From assembly GCF_033708015.1 (NCBI RefSeq), contig NZ_CP137920.1, forward strand, positions 3,286,001 to 3,350,000: a stretch of DNA of 64,000 nucleotides. The letters run 5' to 3'. Numbering within the stretch: the stretch's first letter is position 1; every line of letters begins with the position of its first letter. Both the position numbers and the translations under genes were made by a program. Under the pieces are notes generated by a model that saw nothing but the letters and a program-made list of their open reading frames with translations, had not been told where the DNA came from and did no database searches. This document shows positions 42,118 through 52,900 of this stretch, one piece after another. The DNA is from Proteus vulgaris (GTDB lineage: Bacteria; Pseudomonadota; Gammaproteobacteria; Enterobacterales; Enterobacteriaceae).

Positions 42118-42244
42118 GATACTCTAAATAATTCAAGTCACAGCTAGGCGACAAGTGATTGAGTCACTAGGAGCATACATAAGTATGTGACTAGTGCGAA
42201 TGAACGCAGTCAACAACGCTGTGGCTTGAAGTATGACGAGTATC
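42118..42244. repeat. Full ERIC element, 127 bp
   Basis: The unit runs from GATACTC to GAGTATC and is 127 bp long, the standard ERIC length. Its centre GAGTCACTAGGAGCATACAT followed by AAGTATGTGACTAG has the pattern of the two ERIC primer regions as I recall them. ERIC elements are non-coding, strongly foldable repeats of enterobacteria. Confidence 0.85.
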
Positions 42245-42362
42245 ATGAGTATGTGGCTAGTGCGAATGAACATAGTCAACAACGCTGTGGCTTGAAGTAT
42301 GACAAGTATCATGAGTATGTGGCTACACCATCAACAACGCGACAACTTGAAGTATGACGAGT
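42245..42362. repeat. Two further right-half ERIC copies in tandem
   Basis: The right half of the ERIC element is repeated at 42245-42310 (with ATGAGTATGTGGCTAG and CTTGAAGTATGACAAGTATC) and again, with an internal deletion, at 42311-42362. The last copy runs into the tcdA coding region and supplies its final codons and stop. Confidence 0.8.
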
Positions 42363-43160
42363 ACGTTGCGCCTTTGCTAGCATCTTCTTCAAAGCATGAG
42401 ACACTGCAATAAAACCAAACGACGCCGTTACCATCGTTACGGCACCAAAGCCAGCTGAACAATCCATTCGTTTCACACCATCTGCCGTATTTTTTGCCGC
42501 ACAAACCGTACCATCGCCTTGTGGATAAACAAGTTGTTCTGTTGAGAAAACACAGTCGATCCCTAATTTTCCCTTACTATTTTTTACGACATTAAAATCA
42601 GATTTCAAACGCTCTCTTAATTTAGCCGCTAAAGGATCTTGAATTGTTTTTGCTAAATCAGCCACTTGAATTTGTGTGGGATCAATTTGCCCACCTGCGC
42701 CACCTGTTGTGATCACTGGAATTTTATAGCGACGGCAATAAGCTAATAATGCCGCTTTGGGTCTTACACTATCAATGGCATCAATGACATAATCAAAGTT
42801 GTTATTCATCATTTCAGCGACATTATCAACCGTGACAAAATCATCAATACTGGTCACTTTGCATTCTGGATTGATTTCTAAAATACGCTGTTTCATCACG
42901 TCGCATTTTGGTTGACCCACACTTTCTTTCAACGCATGTATTTGGCGATTTGTGTTCGTCACACACACATCATCCATATCAATTAAGGTGATAGCACCAA
43001 TACCACTACGTGCTAATGCTTCTGCCGCCCAGCTACCGACACCTCCTATACCCACGACACAGATATGAGCCTGGGCAAAATAAGACAACGCTTTTTGCCC
43101 ATAGAGTCGCCCTATTCCAGAAAAGCGTTGTAAATATGAATCTGATAATGAATTTTGCAT
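42309..43160 (-). CDS. tcdA: tRNA threonylcarbamoyladenosine dehydratase TcdA (CsdL)
   Basis: TcdA cyclises t6A37 of tRNA to ct6A with ATP, and interacts with the CsdA-CsdE sulfur system. I start at ATG 43160 (MQNSLSDSYLQRFSGI) because this aligns with the family start; a frame 17 codons longer begins inside a 20-bp palindrome and lacks a ribosome site. The E1-like ATP loop is GIGGVGSWAAEALARSGIG. The conserved part ends at KKMLAKAQ; the last 18 residues, starting RTRHTSS, are coded by the ERIC-family copy and are not family sequence. The protein is therefore about 283 aa. Confidence 0.94.
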   Translation of the reverse strand: MQNSLSDSYLQRFSGIGRLYGQKALSYFAQAHICVVGIGGVGSWAAEALARSGIGAITLIDMDDVCVTNTNRQIHALKESVGQPKCDVMKQRILEINPECKVTSIDDFVTVDNVAEMMNNNFDYVIDAIDSVRPKAALLAYCRRYKIPVITTGGAGGQIDPTQIQVADLAKTIQDPLAAKLRERLKSDFNVVKNSKGKLGIDCVFSTEQLVYPQGDGTVCAAKNTADGVKRMDCSAGFGAVTMVTASFGFIAVSHALKKMLAKAQRTRHTSSCRVVDGVATYS

Positions 43161-43192
43161 AATGCGATAACAACCTAAATAACAGAAATAAT

Positions 43193-43212
43193 CATGGCTA
43201 TTAATAGCCATG
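43193..43212. promoter_or_regulatory. 20-bp perfect palindrome between mltA and tcdA
   Basis: CATGGCTATTAATAGCCATG reads the same on both strands. It lies 33 bp upstream of the chosen tcdA start and 53 bp past the mltA stop. On the minus strand ATTATTTCTG follows, so it may be a weak mltA terminator; it could also be an operator. Confidence 0.4.
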
Positions 43213-43264
43213 TCGTTTGCATAATTTTACCGTTAATAACGAGCAGATAAAGAGTAAATCGTTT

Positions 43265-44359
43265 TTATGACGAAGGTTTTAATAAGCTAAGTTGTGATTT
43301 TTTTAATACCCAAACACGCCCATAGTGATTATAAAAACCGGCCATATGACCCGCATCTTTACCAATTCCATGATAAATGTCGAAATGATGGCCTTTAATT
43401 GCCCCGCCAACATCTAATGCCACCATTAAACGCATTTGATATTCGCCTGTAAAATTCCCCGTATTATCAAGGACAGGAATTTCAGCAAGCAATACCGTTC
43501 CGGGGGGAATAATGCTTCTGTCAGAAGCCACAGAGGCGAGAGCAACGAGAGGGATTGCACTTGCGCCTCTAACAGGTGTAAAAGGCTCTGGTTTGAAAAA
43601 AACAAATGATGGGTTTTCTTCTAGTAATTTTCTCACTTCAGTATCATTGTGCTTATCAGCCCAATCTCTAATCGCGAGCATAGACATATCTTTTCTTTCT
43701 ACTTCGCCATTATCAATAAGCACTTTGCCAATACTACGGTAAGGGTGTCCATTTTTTCCTGCATAACCAAAGAACGTTAAAGGTTTACCATCACCAAAGT
43801 CAACATAACCACTTCCCTGAACTTCCATCATAAAATTATCCATAATGGAATTACTGTAAGCTGCAATTAAAGATTTACTTAATGCACCATTGTAAATAGC
43901 AGCACGAGAAGGTAATTTTGAACGACTATTGGCAGGCATTTTATAAAGAGGGTATTGGAATTCACCTTGTTGCGTTAAGCGAGCTTCAAGAACAGGTGTA
44001 TAATATCCAGTAAATTGAACATTACCGTAGTTATCAACGCCTTCCATCTGAAATGCAGAAAGATTGAACTGACGCAATTGACGTGTATCTGCGCCAGAGC
44101 GTAGCCAGTTTTCTACCGCCTGATAAGTCTCTTTATTGCTATTATACAAGCGAGATGATGTTTGGTTTATCTGATTTACTTGTTGTAAATAATCAGGGCC
44201 ATTAATAGGTGTACCTTGTGTATTTGGCGAACTTACCTCAATGAGATCTTGCTTAAGTTTTCCATCTTTATACTGTTGCCCTTGCTCTGTTGGACGATGA
44301 CATCCTGTCAAGGCAAGCGCTAACATACCTAAAATTAACGATTTTCGCCAAGTAACCAT
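43265..44359 (-). CDS. mltA: Membrane-bound lytic murein transglycosylase A
   Basis: MltA is an outer-membrane lipoprotein that cuts the glycan strands of peptidoglycan to 1,6-anhydromuropeptides. The 364-aa protein has a lipoprotein signal peptide with the lipobox LTGC, lipidated at C20. The mature part contains QFTGYYTPVLEAR, MDNFMMEVQGSGYVDFGDG and the C-terminal ALDVGGAIKGHHFDIYHG, which holds the active-site Asp region. It lies upstream of tcdA and is separated from metZWV by about 290 bp. Confidence 0.96.
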   Translation of the reverse strand: MVTWRKSLILGMLALALTGCHRPTEQGQQYKDGKLKQDLIEVSSPNTQGTPINGPDYLQQVNQINQTSSRLYNSNKETYQAVENWLRSGADTRQLRQFNLSAFQMEGVDNYGNVQFTGYYTPVLEARLTQQGEFQYPLYKMPANSRSKLPSRAAIYNGALSKSLIAAYSNSIMDNFMMEVQGSGYVDFGDGKPLTFFGYAGKNGHPYRSIGKVLIDNGEVERKDMSMLAIRDWADKHNDTEVRKLLEENPSFVFFKPEPFTPVRGASAIPLVALASVASDRSIIPPGTVLLAEIPVLDNTGNFTGEYQMRLMVALDVGGAIKGHHFDIYHGIGKDAGHMAGFYNHYGRVWVLKKSQLSLLKPSS

Positions 44360-44500
44360 TTTTGACCCGCTTAATGACTGAATTTAAGTGTTGATTTTGA
44401 GTTAGAAAGATACCAAAGCAAAATCAATAAAGATATGAATATACAATTTGTTAAGGCTTTCTATTATCACCCAATCAATATGACTTTCAAACATCAAGTC

Positions 44501-44534
44501 TATATTCTAAATAACTTGAAGTATGACAAGTATA
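44501..44534. repeat. Short solo remnant of the ERIC-family ends
   Basis: TATATTCTAAATAA is joined directly to CTTGAAGTATGACAAGTATA. These are the two ends of the ERIC-like unit at 42118 with the middle missing, giving a 34-nt fragment. Confidence 0.65.
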
Positions 44535-44609
44535 ACTGCCTAAATTTGCACCTTGATGTATTATTTCTGACCGTTTTTAAAAGAAAACTGTAAAAATTTC
44601 ATAAAAAAC

Positions 44610-44637
44610 TTGCAACTCAGCAGATCCTGAGTATAGT
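44610..44637 (+). promoter_or_regulatory. Promoter of the initiator tRNA operon
   Basis: TTGCAA (44610-44615) and TATAGT (44632-44637) are 16 bp apart, followed by the GC-rich discriminator GCCCCTC before the first tRNA at 44653. The discriminator suggests stringent control, as usual for stable RNA operons. Confidence 0.7.
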
Positions 44638-44652
44638 GCCCCTCTGTGGAGA

Positions 44653-44729
<77 letters not shown>

Positions 44730-44759
44730 ATTCACAAAGTAGTCAGTTATAGTATCAGT

Positions 44760-44836
<77 letters not shown>

Positions 44837-44858
44837 ATTCTATAAACAATAATTCAGT

Positions 44859-44935
<77 letters not shown>

Positions 44936-45075
44936 ATTTCTCTTCGAAATTTCCTCTTATTTTACTGTCTCTCTTCATTTGCAAACCCAATCAACTTATC
45001 TCATAAACTTGTTACATTAAATTTCTATTACTTCAATAACATATTGTATTAAATGGATTTATTGTGCTATGAACA

Positions 45076-45122
45076 CAATAAAAAACGCCAATAGAAAGCA
45101 CATGATATTGGCTTTCTATTGG
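45076..45122 (-). terminator. Rho-independent terminator after amiC
   Basis: A perfect 12-bp stem (45088-45099 with 45111-45122) and an 11-nt loop are followed on the minus strand by GCGTTTTTTATT. It lies 27 bp beyond the amiC stop. Confidence 0.8.
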
Positions 45123-45149
45123 AATAAAAGAAAAAGGTATAGAAAGAGA

Positions 45150-46412
45150 TTAGCTACGATCAGCTAAGGTTAATTCACCACCATTGGCAAAATAGGCTTT
45201 GATCCCTTTGAAAATAGATCCTGCAATCTGTTGCTGGAACTGAGCCGTTTTTAGCTTTTTCTCTTCTTCTATATTACTAATAAACGCCGTTTCAACAAGA
45301 ATGGAAGGAATTTCTGGCGCTTTTAATACCGCAAAACCAGCCTGATCGACTTTATTTTTATGCAGTTTATTAATACCACCTAATAGTTTAAGCACTTCAC
45401 TACCAAATTTTAGGCTGTCATTAATAGTCGCCGTTTGCACGAGATCGAGCATTGCATGGTCTACATAGCGATCACCACTTTTACTCACCCCACCAATTAA
45501 GTCAGACTCATTTTGTGTTTGAGCAAGATAGCGTGCCGTATTACTGGTTGCGCCCGTTTTTGATAATGCAAAAACAGATGAGCCTCTTGCAGAGCGGTTT
45601 GTAAACGCATCAGCATGGATAGAAACAAATAAATCTGCCTGCATTTTTCGCGCCTTAGCAACACGTACTGTCAATGGAATAAAGACATCTTCATTACGTG
45701 TCATATACGCCTTCATTTTGGCATCTTTATCAATAAGCGTTTTTAAGCGACGAGCAATTTGCAAAACGACATCTTTTTCACGCGTTTTATATTTACCAAT
45801 TGCCCCGGGATCTTCCCCTCCATGACCTGGGTCAATCATGATAATAATGGGTCTATCTCGTCCAGCCCTACCTGGTTTACGAGTATCTGTCTGTGCTGGC
45901 ACCGCTTGTTGTAAATCGCCGTCATTATATTCGCGCAACAGTGCTAAAAGAGGATCATCTTCCGTGTCAGCACCATGACTTGGGTAGAAATCTAACACTA
46001 AACGGTTTTTAAATTCAGCCACAGGTTTAAGTGTAAACATTTGTGGTTGTACAGGCGTTTTTACTTCAAATACCAGTCGTACTGTTTTAGGTGTATTTTG
46101 ACCAACACGAATAAGTTTTAAATATGGATCGCTAGTCTGAACCTGATTAGCGACACCTTTCAGCACGCTATTAAGTTGAATACCTTCTAAATCCACCACA
46201 ATACGTTCAGGGTTTGATAATGCAAACTGACGATATTTCAGTGGGGTGCTGGATTCTATAGTCACGCGAGTATAAGTCGAGGCAGGCCAAACCCTCACCG
46301 CAACAATAGATGCAGTAGCAGCAAGACCTACGGGACTAACACTTAACAATAATAACGCGCCAATTCCTTTAACAAGACGACGACGAGTTTGATTGTGCTC
46401 AGAATGACTCAT
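45150..46412 (-). CDS. amiC: N-acetylmuramoyl-L-alanine amidase AmiC
   Basis: AmiC splits septal peptidoglycan and frees daughter cells; in the family it is activated by NlpD. The 420-aa protein has a Tat signal peptide (TRRRLVKG at residues 9-16, then a hydrophobic stretch), an AMIN domain for septal targeting, and the zinc amidase domain with [21 protein letters not shown] and [10 protein letters not shown]. It is divergent from argA. E. coli AmiC is also Tat-exported, which agrees. Confidence 0.95.
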   Translation of the reverse strand: MSHSEHNQTRRRLVKGIGALLLLSVSPVGLAATASIVAVRVWPASTYTRVTIESSTPLKYRQFALSNPERIVVDLEGIQLNSVLKGVANQVQTSDPYLKLIRVGQNTPKTVRLVFEVKTPVQPQMFTLKPVAEFKNRLVLDFYPSHGADTEDDPLLALLREYNDGDLQQAVPAQTDTRKPGRAGRDRPIIIMIDPGHGGEDPGAIGKYKTREKDVVLQIARRLKTLIDKDAKMKAYMTRNEDVFIPLTVRVAKARKMQADLFVSIHADAFTNRSARGSSVFALSKTGATSNTARYLAQTQNESDLIGGVSKSGDRYVDHAMLDLVQTATINDSLKFGSEVLKLLGGINKLHKNKVDQAGFAVLKAPEIPSILVETAFISNIEEEKKLKTAQFQQQIAGSIFKGIKAYFANGGELTLADRS

Positions 46413-46601
46413 GAAAATATTCCAAAGAAACGATTAACGTCAATAAACTCTAAAAAGAGATAAAAAAAGTTAAGAACAAAAAACTTTACCCAATCCACAC
46501 TTCACTGTCACTTAAAAACAGCACAATTACTCACTTTTACACAAATATTCTGCCTTCAGGGAAAACAATAAGATAGGATTTTACTTGCCATTCTCTTTCA
46601 A

Positions 46602-46640
46602 AAAGAATAAAAATACATTAAATGCGAATAAAAATTCACT
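46602..46640 (+). promoter_or_regulatory. Tandem ARG boxes upstream of argA
   Basis: Two 18-bp sites lie 3 bp apart, the usual ArgR spacing. The second (46623-46640) has TGCGAATAAAAATTCACT, one mismatch to TNTGAATWWWWATTCANW. The first (46602-46619) has two mismatches. They lie directly before the argA ribosome site, so ArgR with arginine should repress argA. Confidence 0.75.
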
Positions 46641-46652
46641 TGAGAGGGTTTT

Positions 46653-47987
46653 ATGAAAGAGCGTAGCACCGAATTGGTCGATGGATTCCGCCACTCGGTT
46701 CCGTATATTAATGCACATAGAGGCAAAACATTTGTCATTATGCTGGGTGGCGAAGCAATTGCTCACGAAAACTTCCCATCAATCATTAATGACATTGGGT
46801 TGTTACACAGCCTAGGCATTCGTTTAGTCGTGGTTTATGGTGCTCGCCCACAGATTGATACAGCTCTTGAAGTACAAAAAGTATCACCGATTTATCATAA
46901 ATATACGCGCATCACAGATAACAAAACCTTAGAAATCGTTAAACAAGCGGCGGGAACACTGCAACTCGATATTACGGCTCGCCTATCAATGAGTTTAAGC
47001 AATACGCCATTACAAGGTGCGCATATTAATGTGGTCAGTGGTAACTTTGTTATTGCACAACCATTAGGGGTTGATGATGGAATTGATTATTGTCATAGCG
47101 GAAAAATTCGTCGTATCGATGAAGAAGCTATTCATCGCCAATTAGACAGTAATGCCATTGTCTTAATTGGACCCGTTGCCGTATCTGTTACGGGTGAAAG
47201 CTTTAATCTCACCTCAGAAGAAGTGGCAACCCAACTTGCAATAAAACTTAAAGCACAAAAGCTGATTGGTTTTTGCTCATTCCAAGGTGTTGTCGATGAA
47301 GAAGGTCATATTGTTTCTGAACTGCTGCCGAATCAAGCTGAAGATAAAATTCGAGAGCTACAAACAGAAGGTGATTACCACTCAGGCACAGTAAGATTCT
47401 TACGGGGAGCAGTTAAAGCCTGTCGTCGTGGTGTAGAGCGTAGCCACTTACTCAGTTATCAATCAGATGGTGCTCTTATTCAAGAATTATTTTCTCGTGA
47501 TGGTATTGGCACTCAAATCGTCATGGAGAGTGCAGAGAAAGTTCGTAGAGCGAATATTAATGATATTGGTGGCATACTTGAACTTATTCGCCCACTGGAA
47601 CAACAAGGTATTTTAGTCAGACGTTCAAGAGAGCAATTGGAAATTGAAATTGACCAATTCACTATTATTGAACGCGATAATATGACTATTGCATGCGCTG
47701 CACTCTACCCTTATCCATCCGAAAAAATTGGTGAAATGGCTTGTGTTGCAGTACATCCAGATTATCGAAGCTCTTGTCGTGGTGAGGTTTTGCTACAACG
47801 CATTTCAGCACATGCGAAGCAATTAGGGTTAGAAAAGCTGTTTGTTCTAACAACTCGTAGCATACACTGGTTTCAAGAAAAAGGATTTGAACCAGCTGAA
47901 ATTGATAAGCTACCTATTGAAAAACAAGCACTTTATAATTACCAACGTCGCTCTAAAATTTTGATTTTAGACTTACATAAAGAATAA
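46653..47987 (+). CDS. argA: N-acetylglutamate synthase
   Basis: ArgA makes N-acetylglutamate from glutamate and acetyl-CoA, the first step of arginine synthesis, with feedback inhibition by arginine. The 444-aa protein has an amino-acid-kinase-like domain (roughly residues 1-290) that binds arginine, and a C-terminal GNAT domain with [20 protein letters not shown] as the acetyl-CoA loop. GAGAGG precedes the ATG. It is convergent with recD and divergent from amiC, as in E. coli. Confidence 0.97.
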   Translation: MKERSTELVDGFRHSVPYINAHRGKTFVIMLGGEAIAHENFPSIINDIGLLHSLGIRLVVVYGARPQIDTALEVQKVSPIYHKYTRITDNKTLEIVKQAAGTLQLDITARLSMSLSNTPLQGAHINVVSGNFVIAQPLGVDDGIDYCHSGKIRRIDEEAIHRQLDSNAIVLIGPVAVSVTGESFNLTSEEVATQLAIKLKAQKLIGFCSFQGVVDEEGHIVSELLPNQAEDKIRELQTEGDYHSGTVRFLRGAVKACRRGVERSHLLSYQSDGALIQELFSRDGIGTQIVMESAEKVRRANINDIGGILELIRPLEQQGILVRRSREQLEIEIDQFTIIERDNMTIACAALYPYPSEKIGEMACVAVHPDYRSSCRGEVLLQRISAHAKQLGLEKLFVLTTRSIHWFQEKGFEPAEIDKLPIEKQALYNYQRRSKILILDLHKE

Positions 47988-47993
47988 TGCCCC

Positions 47994-48033
47994 AAAAAAG
48001 ACAGGTATCCCTCTCAAGACCTGTCTTTTATTA
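47994..48033. terminator. Bidirectional terminator between argA and recD
   Basis: A perfect 11-bp stem (47996-48006 with 48019-48029) and a 12-nt loop carry an A run on one side and T on the other. It lies between the convergent argA and recD genes and can serve both. Confidence 0.85.
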
Positions 48034-48047
48034 TTTTTTATGATTAA

Positions 48048-49958
48048 CTAATAACGTAACTTATCAACTAACCCACTTCGGCGTTGAATACGTGTTTGTA
48101 TTGCCGATTTCACCATAGACTCCGAAGCATAAAGAGAAAGTTTCTGTTTAGCGCGTGTTAATGCGGTGTACAACAATTCACGGCTCACAACGGGTGAAAA
48201 TTTATCAGGTAGTACTAATGCCGTATGAGTAAATTCAGAACCTTGTGACTTATGCACTGTCATTACATACGCCGTTTCATGTTGCGGTAATCGACTGGGT
48301 TGGATTGCTTTTAATTTTCCATCAGGTAGTTGAAAAAAGGCCTTCATTTCATCTTCATCATTATTGAGCATAATGCCAATATCACCATTAAACAGACCTA
48401 GCGTACTGTCATTTCGTTGGATCATAATGGGCCGCCCAATATAATCACTTTGATAACTATGGAGAGGGCGACGGATCAATCGCTGGCGATGCAATAGCAT
48501 TTCAATTCTGTCATTCAAACCACTCACACCAAAAGGACCTTCTCTTCGCGCACACAATAAACGGTATTGGTTAAATGCATTAAGAATAATATCAGGCGAG
48601 GCTTTTTGAGAAACTAAAGTGAGATATTCTCGATAGGCATTAACAGCATCTTGTATCATCAGTAAATAACTTTCTTTTGACTCTAAAGCGATAAAGCTCA
48701 CATCTTGTGGCTCTAATGCTATTTCAAGCTGTTGTGGGCTAATTTCTGCTTTTTTTAATAATGTAATCGCTGTTTTGGTTTGCCCTTGATTAACCGCAAA
48801 AGCAAGTTGGCCTATCCCTGAATCCTCACCAAAACGGTAACTTTTACGTAATAAGCACAGAGAATCACTGACGACAGATACTGGAGTTTGAGAGATAGGA
48901 ATAATATCCGTAGATTTAACCAATTCACCTTGAGTTAAGTGATTAATCTGATCAAATCTTTTTTGGCTGAAACCCTCTTCAGAAAAACGGCAAATATCAC
49001 CTAATACAGCCCCTGCCTCAACAGAAGCAAGTTGGTCTTTATCACCTAAGAAAATAACGTGACATTTTGATGGGAGTGCATCAATTAAACGAGCCATCAT
49101 AGGTAAATCAACCATTGAGGCTTCATCAACAATTAAAATATCAAGCTGTAATGGATTATCTTTATGGTAGCGCACTTGCTGGCTTTCAGGCTGAGCCCCC
49201 AATAAACGATGAATAGTTTGTGCCTGTTTTGGCATCCACTTATTTTCTTCTTCGCTTAAATTAAGTTGTGCTAAGGCGTTGCCTAAAGATTCCGTTAATC
49301 TTGCAGCCGCTTTACCTGTGGGAGCTGCTAATTGAATAATCGGCTTTTCATTCGAGGTAAGCATCACAAAAGCAGCTAATATTTTAGCAACTGTTGTCGT
49401 TTTCCCTGTTCCGGGACCTCCCGAAATAATAGAGATGGGACTTGTAATTGCAACACTAGCAGCCACTTTTTGCCAATTGGTTCCTTGGCTTTCCTTCGTT
49501 GCTGGAAAAAGTGCGTTGAGTACCTTAATTAATTCATTTTCATCAATATCAACAAGTGTATGCTCTTGCCTAAAAAATTGAGCAACTCTCTCTTCATAGC
49601 TCCACATTCTTTGTAAATAAAGAAGTTCATTATCTAAAATAATGGGAGAAGGTGAATCATCACCACTTTGATTAACGCAATGACAATGCGTCAACTCTTC
49701 TACTATTTTTTGAGCAGAGGGTTTACCCATTTTTTGCCAAATTTCTTGTGAAAACTCTTTTTGCCTACCATCAAACAGTTGGTTTTCTTTAATAATATTC
49801 AAAGGCAAACAAACATGACCCGCTCCGGTTTGAGCACTCAAATAAGCAAATATAAAAAGTAAAATAGGGTTTTCATCTTCAACCAGCATTTGCGCAAATC
49901 GAAGATCTAAAGGTCGTAATAAGTTTTGTGTAATCGCTTGTTCTAATAGTTTGATCAT
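48048..49958 (-). CDS. recD: Exonuclease V subunit alpha RecD
   Basis: RecD is the fast 5'-3' helicase of RecBCD and controls its nuclease activity before Chi recognition. The 636-aa superfamily 1 helicase has Walker A GGPGTGKT at residues 180-187, the DEAS Walker B in ILIVDEASMVD, and the C-terminal motif YVMTVHKSQGSEF and ALTRAKQKL. It starts two bases after recB stops. At 636 aa it is slightly longer than E. coli RecD (608). Confidence 0.97.
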   Translation of the reverse strand: MIKLLEQAITQNLLRPLDLRFAQMLVEDENPILLFIFAYLSAQTGAGHVCLPLNIIKENQLFDGRQKEFSQEIWQKMGKPSAQKIVEELTHCHCVNQSGDDSPSPIILDNELLYLQRMWSYEERVAQFFRQEHTLVDIDENELIKVLNALFPATKESQGTNWQKVAASVAITSPISIISGGPGTGKTTTVAKILAAFVMLTSNEKPIIQLAAPTGKAAARLTESLGNALAQLNLSEEENKWMPKQAQTIHRLLGAQPESQQVRYHKDNPLQLDILIVDEASMVDLPMMARLIDALPSKCHVIFLGDKDQLASVEAGAVLGDICRFSEEGFSQKRFDQINHLTQGELVKSTDIIPISQTPVSVVSDSLCLLRKSYRFGEDSGIGQLAFAVNQGQTKTAITLLKKAEISPQQLEIALEPQDVSFIALESKESYLLMIQDAVNAYREYLTLVSQKASPDIILNAFNQYRLLCARREGPFGVSGLNDRIEMLLHRQRLIRRPLHSYQSDYIGRPIMIQRNDSTLGLFNGDIGIMLNNDEDEMKAFFQLPDGKLKAIQPSRLPQHETAYVMTVHKSQGSEFTHTALVLPDKFSPVVSRELLYTALTRAKQKLSLYASESMVKSAIQTRIQRRSGLVDKLRY

Positions 49959-49960
49959 TC

Positions 49961-52900
49961 TTATTTCTCACCGACTACATCAGGTTTGCTACTTTTACCA
50001 GCAAAGAGTGAATCTAGTGCCAAAACAAAAGCTTCATCAGGCAAATAGGCATAAACGCCATTTCCAGGGTGGGCTTTGTCTATACCACGTAAGAAGAGGT
50101 AATAAATTCCTCCAAAGTGGCTTTTGTAATCATAATCAGGAATGCGCTGTTGTAGAAAACGATGTAACGCTAAAGTATAGAGCTGATATTGCAAGTCGTA
50201 GCGATGATCCATCATTGCATTCATCATCGCTTCTTGAGTGTAATCCTCACTCGATTCACCTAACCAATTCGATTTATAATCCACAACATAGTATTTACCT
50301 TCCCAAAAAAAGACTAAATCAATAAAACCTTTGAGCATCCCTTCTACTTGTTGAAATTGCAAAGCGGGACAACGTCTTGATAGAGGATCAAACTGATTAA
50401 TTAATTGCGTCAATTGGGCTGATGATACCTCTTTCTCAATAGGTAAATAGAATTGTAATTCATCAAGTTGTTGTGATTTTGGAATATTAGCAAGACATAA
50501 TCCTTGAGAATTAAGCGATGTATGAAACAGCGTTTCCATCCATGTCACTAAAAGGGGAGCCCACTTTTCATCAAAGCCTTGAGCTGTCAATTGTTCTTGC
50601 ATCCATACTTCATCAATCGGTTGCGAAAAATCTAATACTTCCAGCAAACTATGTAAGAATGTGCCTGCGATAGCGCCACGAGGAAAATGATGAATAGAAT
50701 GTTCATCAACCCCTTCTTGTTGTTTCTCACCTTTAGCATCTGTATCAAGCCCAGGGGCGATAGATTGCACCAAAGCCTCAATATCACCTAAATCAACATG
50801 ATAACGACGACTTGAATGCTGATAGGTGAGTCCTGAATAGCTCGTTATTCGCCAATTATCGTGGATCTGACGTTTAAATGTAGCGGCTTCAAGTTTTGTT
50901 TCAGCCATTAATACAGGCTGATAGCGATGTGCTGATATATAATCAAGCGTTGTTACACTGATATTATCATCTAATAAAGCGTAGATTGATTGATGCAATA
51001 ATTCACTATTGCCCTCTTCGCCTTGCTGTAATAAATACCCTAAAGCATTTTTATGCAGATCGGTCATCCCTGATTTACGTTTAGCGCCTTTAACAAGAGG
51101 AGCGACACCAACATAACAGCAGAATTTAGAGCGTGTTAATGCAACATAAAGTAAGCGTAAATCTTCAGCTAAACGCTCTTCATCCGCTAAACGTAAGCTT
51201 TCAGGTCGGCTAAAAATATCTAATTTTGCGTAAAATGTCTCTCTATCATGATAAAGCGTCCCTTTTTGTTCTTGGTAATTACAAGCAAAAGGTAAGCAAA
51301 CAATCGGATATTCAAGACCTTTAGATTTATGGATAGTACAAATTCGCACTAAATTTCGGTCACTTTCCAAACGCATTTGTTGGCTTTCAGATTGCGCATC
51401 AGGATGAGAAATCTGTTGCGCTAACCAACGAATAAGAGCATGTTCACTATCGAGTTGTAATGATGTTTCTTGTAATAGTTCACCAATATGCATGATATCT
51501 GTAAGTCGGCGCTCACCATCAATACTGACGAGTAAATTTTCCGCAATTTGATTATCCATCATGATTTTACGCAACATCGGTAAAACACCACGCTTTTGCC
51601 ATAATACATAGTAATCAGCAAATTTCTCCACGTAGCTATTCCAGCGTGCCTCACTGTGGTTCAGATCATCAATTTGCTTTGCACTAAAACCAAATAATCG
51701 GCTGGCTAAAGATGCCCTTAAAATACGTTCTTTCTCTGGCGTTACAACCGCCTGTAATAACCAAAGTAGATCTTTAGCTTCATTGGTTTCAAATACACTT
51801 TCACGATTGGATAAGAAAACGGATTGTATTGAAAGCAAATTCAGCGCATCACGGATCAGTGTCGCTTCTCTACGGCTACGCACCAGTACCATAATATCAG
51901 CGGACGTAATGGCTTTTTTTACACCTTGTTCAATCAACCAAGCCTGTTGCTGATCCCCTGCTGATAACCAATCACGAATTTGTGCAGCACATTGCGCTGC
52001 CATGATTTGCTCATAATTCCCCGTAGAAACACTCTCACCTTCAGCAAGCCAAATATTAAAAGGTGAAATCGGTTTATCATGGTAAACAAAAGCCATGTTT
52101 TGGTTTTTTTCAGCCGAGCTTACTTCAATAAAAGGGATATGCTCAAATAAAAATGGGGCATTAGATCGCATAAAAAGCTTGTTAACGGCATTCACCATAC
52201 CCGGCGCAGAGCGCCAGTTAGTATTTAATGTATAGTGATGAGATGTCTGCTTTCGGGCTTGAATATAAGTAAAAATATCCGCACCACGGAAAGCATAAAT
52301 TGCCTGTTTGGGATCACCGATAAACAACAATCCACTGGTTTCATGCTCACCATAAATTGCATCAAAAATACGATATTGTTGAGGATCCGTATCTTGAAAC
52401 TCATCGATCATTGCAACGGGGTAGCGTTCACGAATAGCGTGCGCTAAAACGTCCCCCCCTTCACGTTTCAATGCTCTATCTAAGCGTGTTAATAAATCAT
52501 CAAATCCCATTTCACCACGACGCATCTTTTCATTTTCAATGCCTTGGCGTATTTCTGGGATCGCGTTGACCAGAATAACATCCCGCAGAGTCAAGCTCTG
52601 CTTTGTTAATCGTTCAATTTCAACAAAAAGAATATGCTCTGGTGCAGGACCTTTGGTCGCTTTCTCATTTAACGTTTCTTGAGAAAAACGAATTAAACAA
52701 TCAGGTAATTGATAACTTTTTGTTTCAAATGTTGCCGCCCATAACGTGATTTCTTCAATCCATTTAGGTAAGAAACGACTGTTATAACTGCGTTTATCAA
52801 CACCAGAAGCTGTTATCCATGCTTCAACTTCATGATGATGTGCATTCCAACGCGTTTTCACCTTGTTAATAGCTTCAATAACCGCTTGGTGGCGCTCTTT

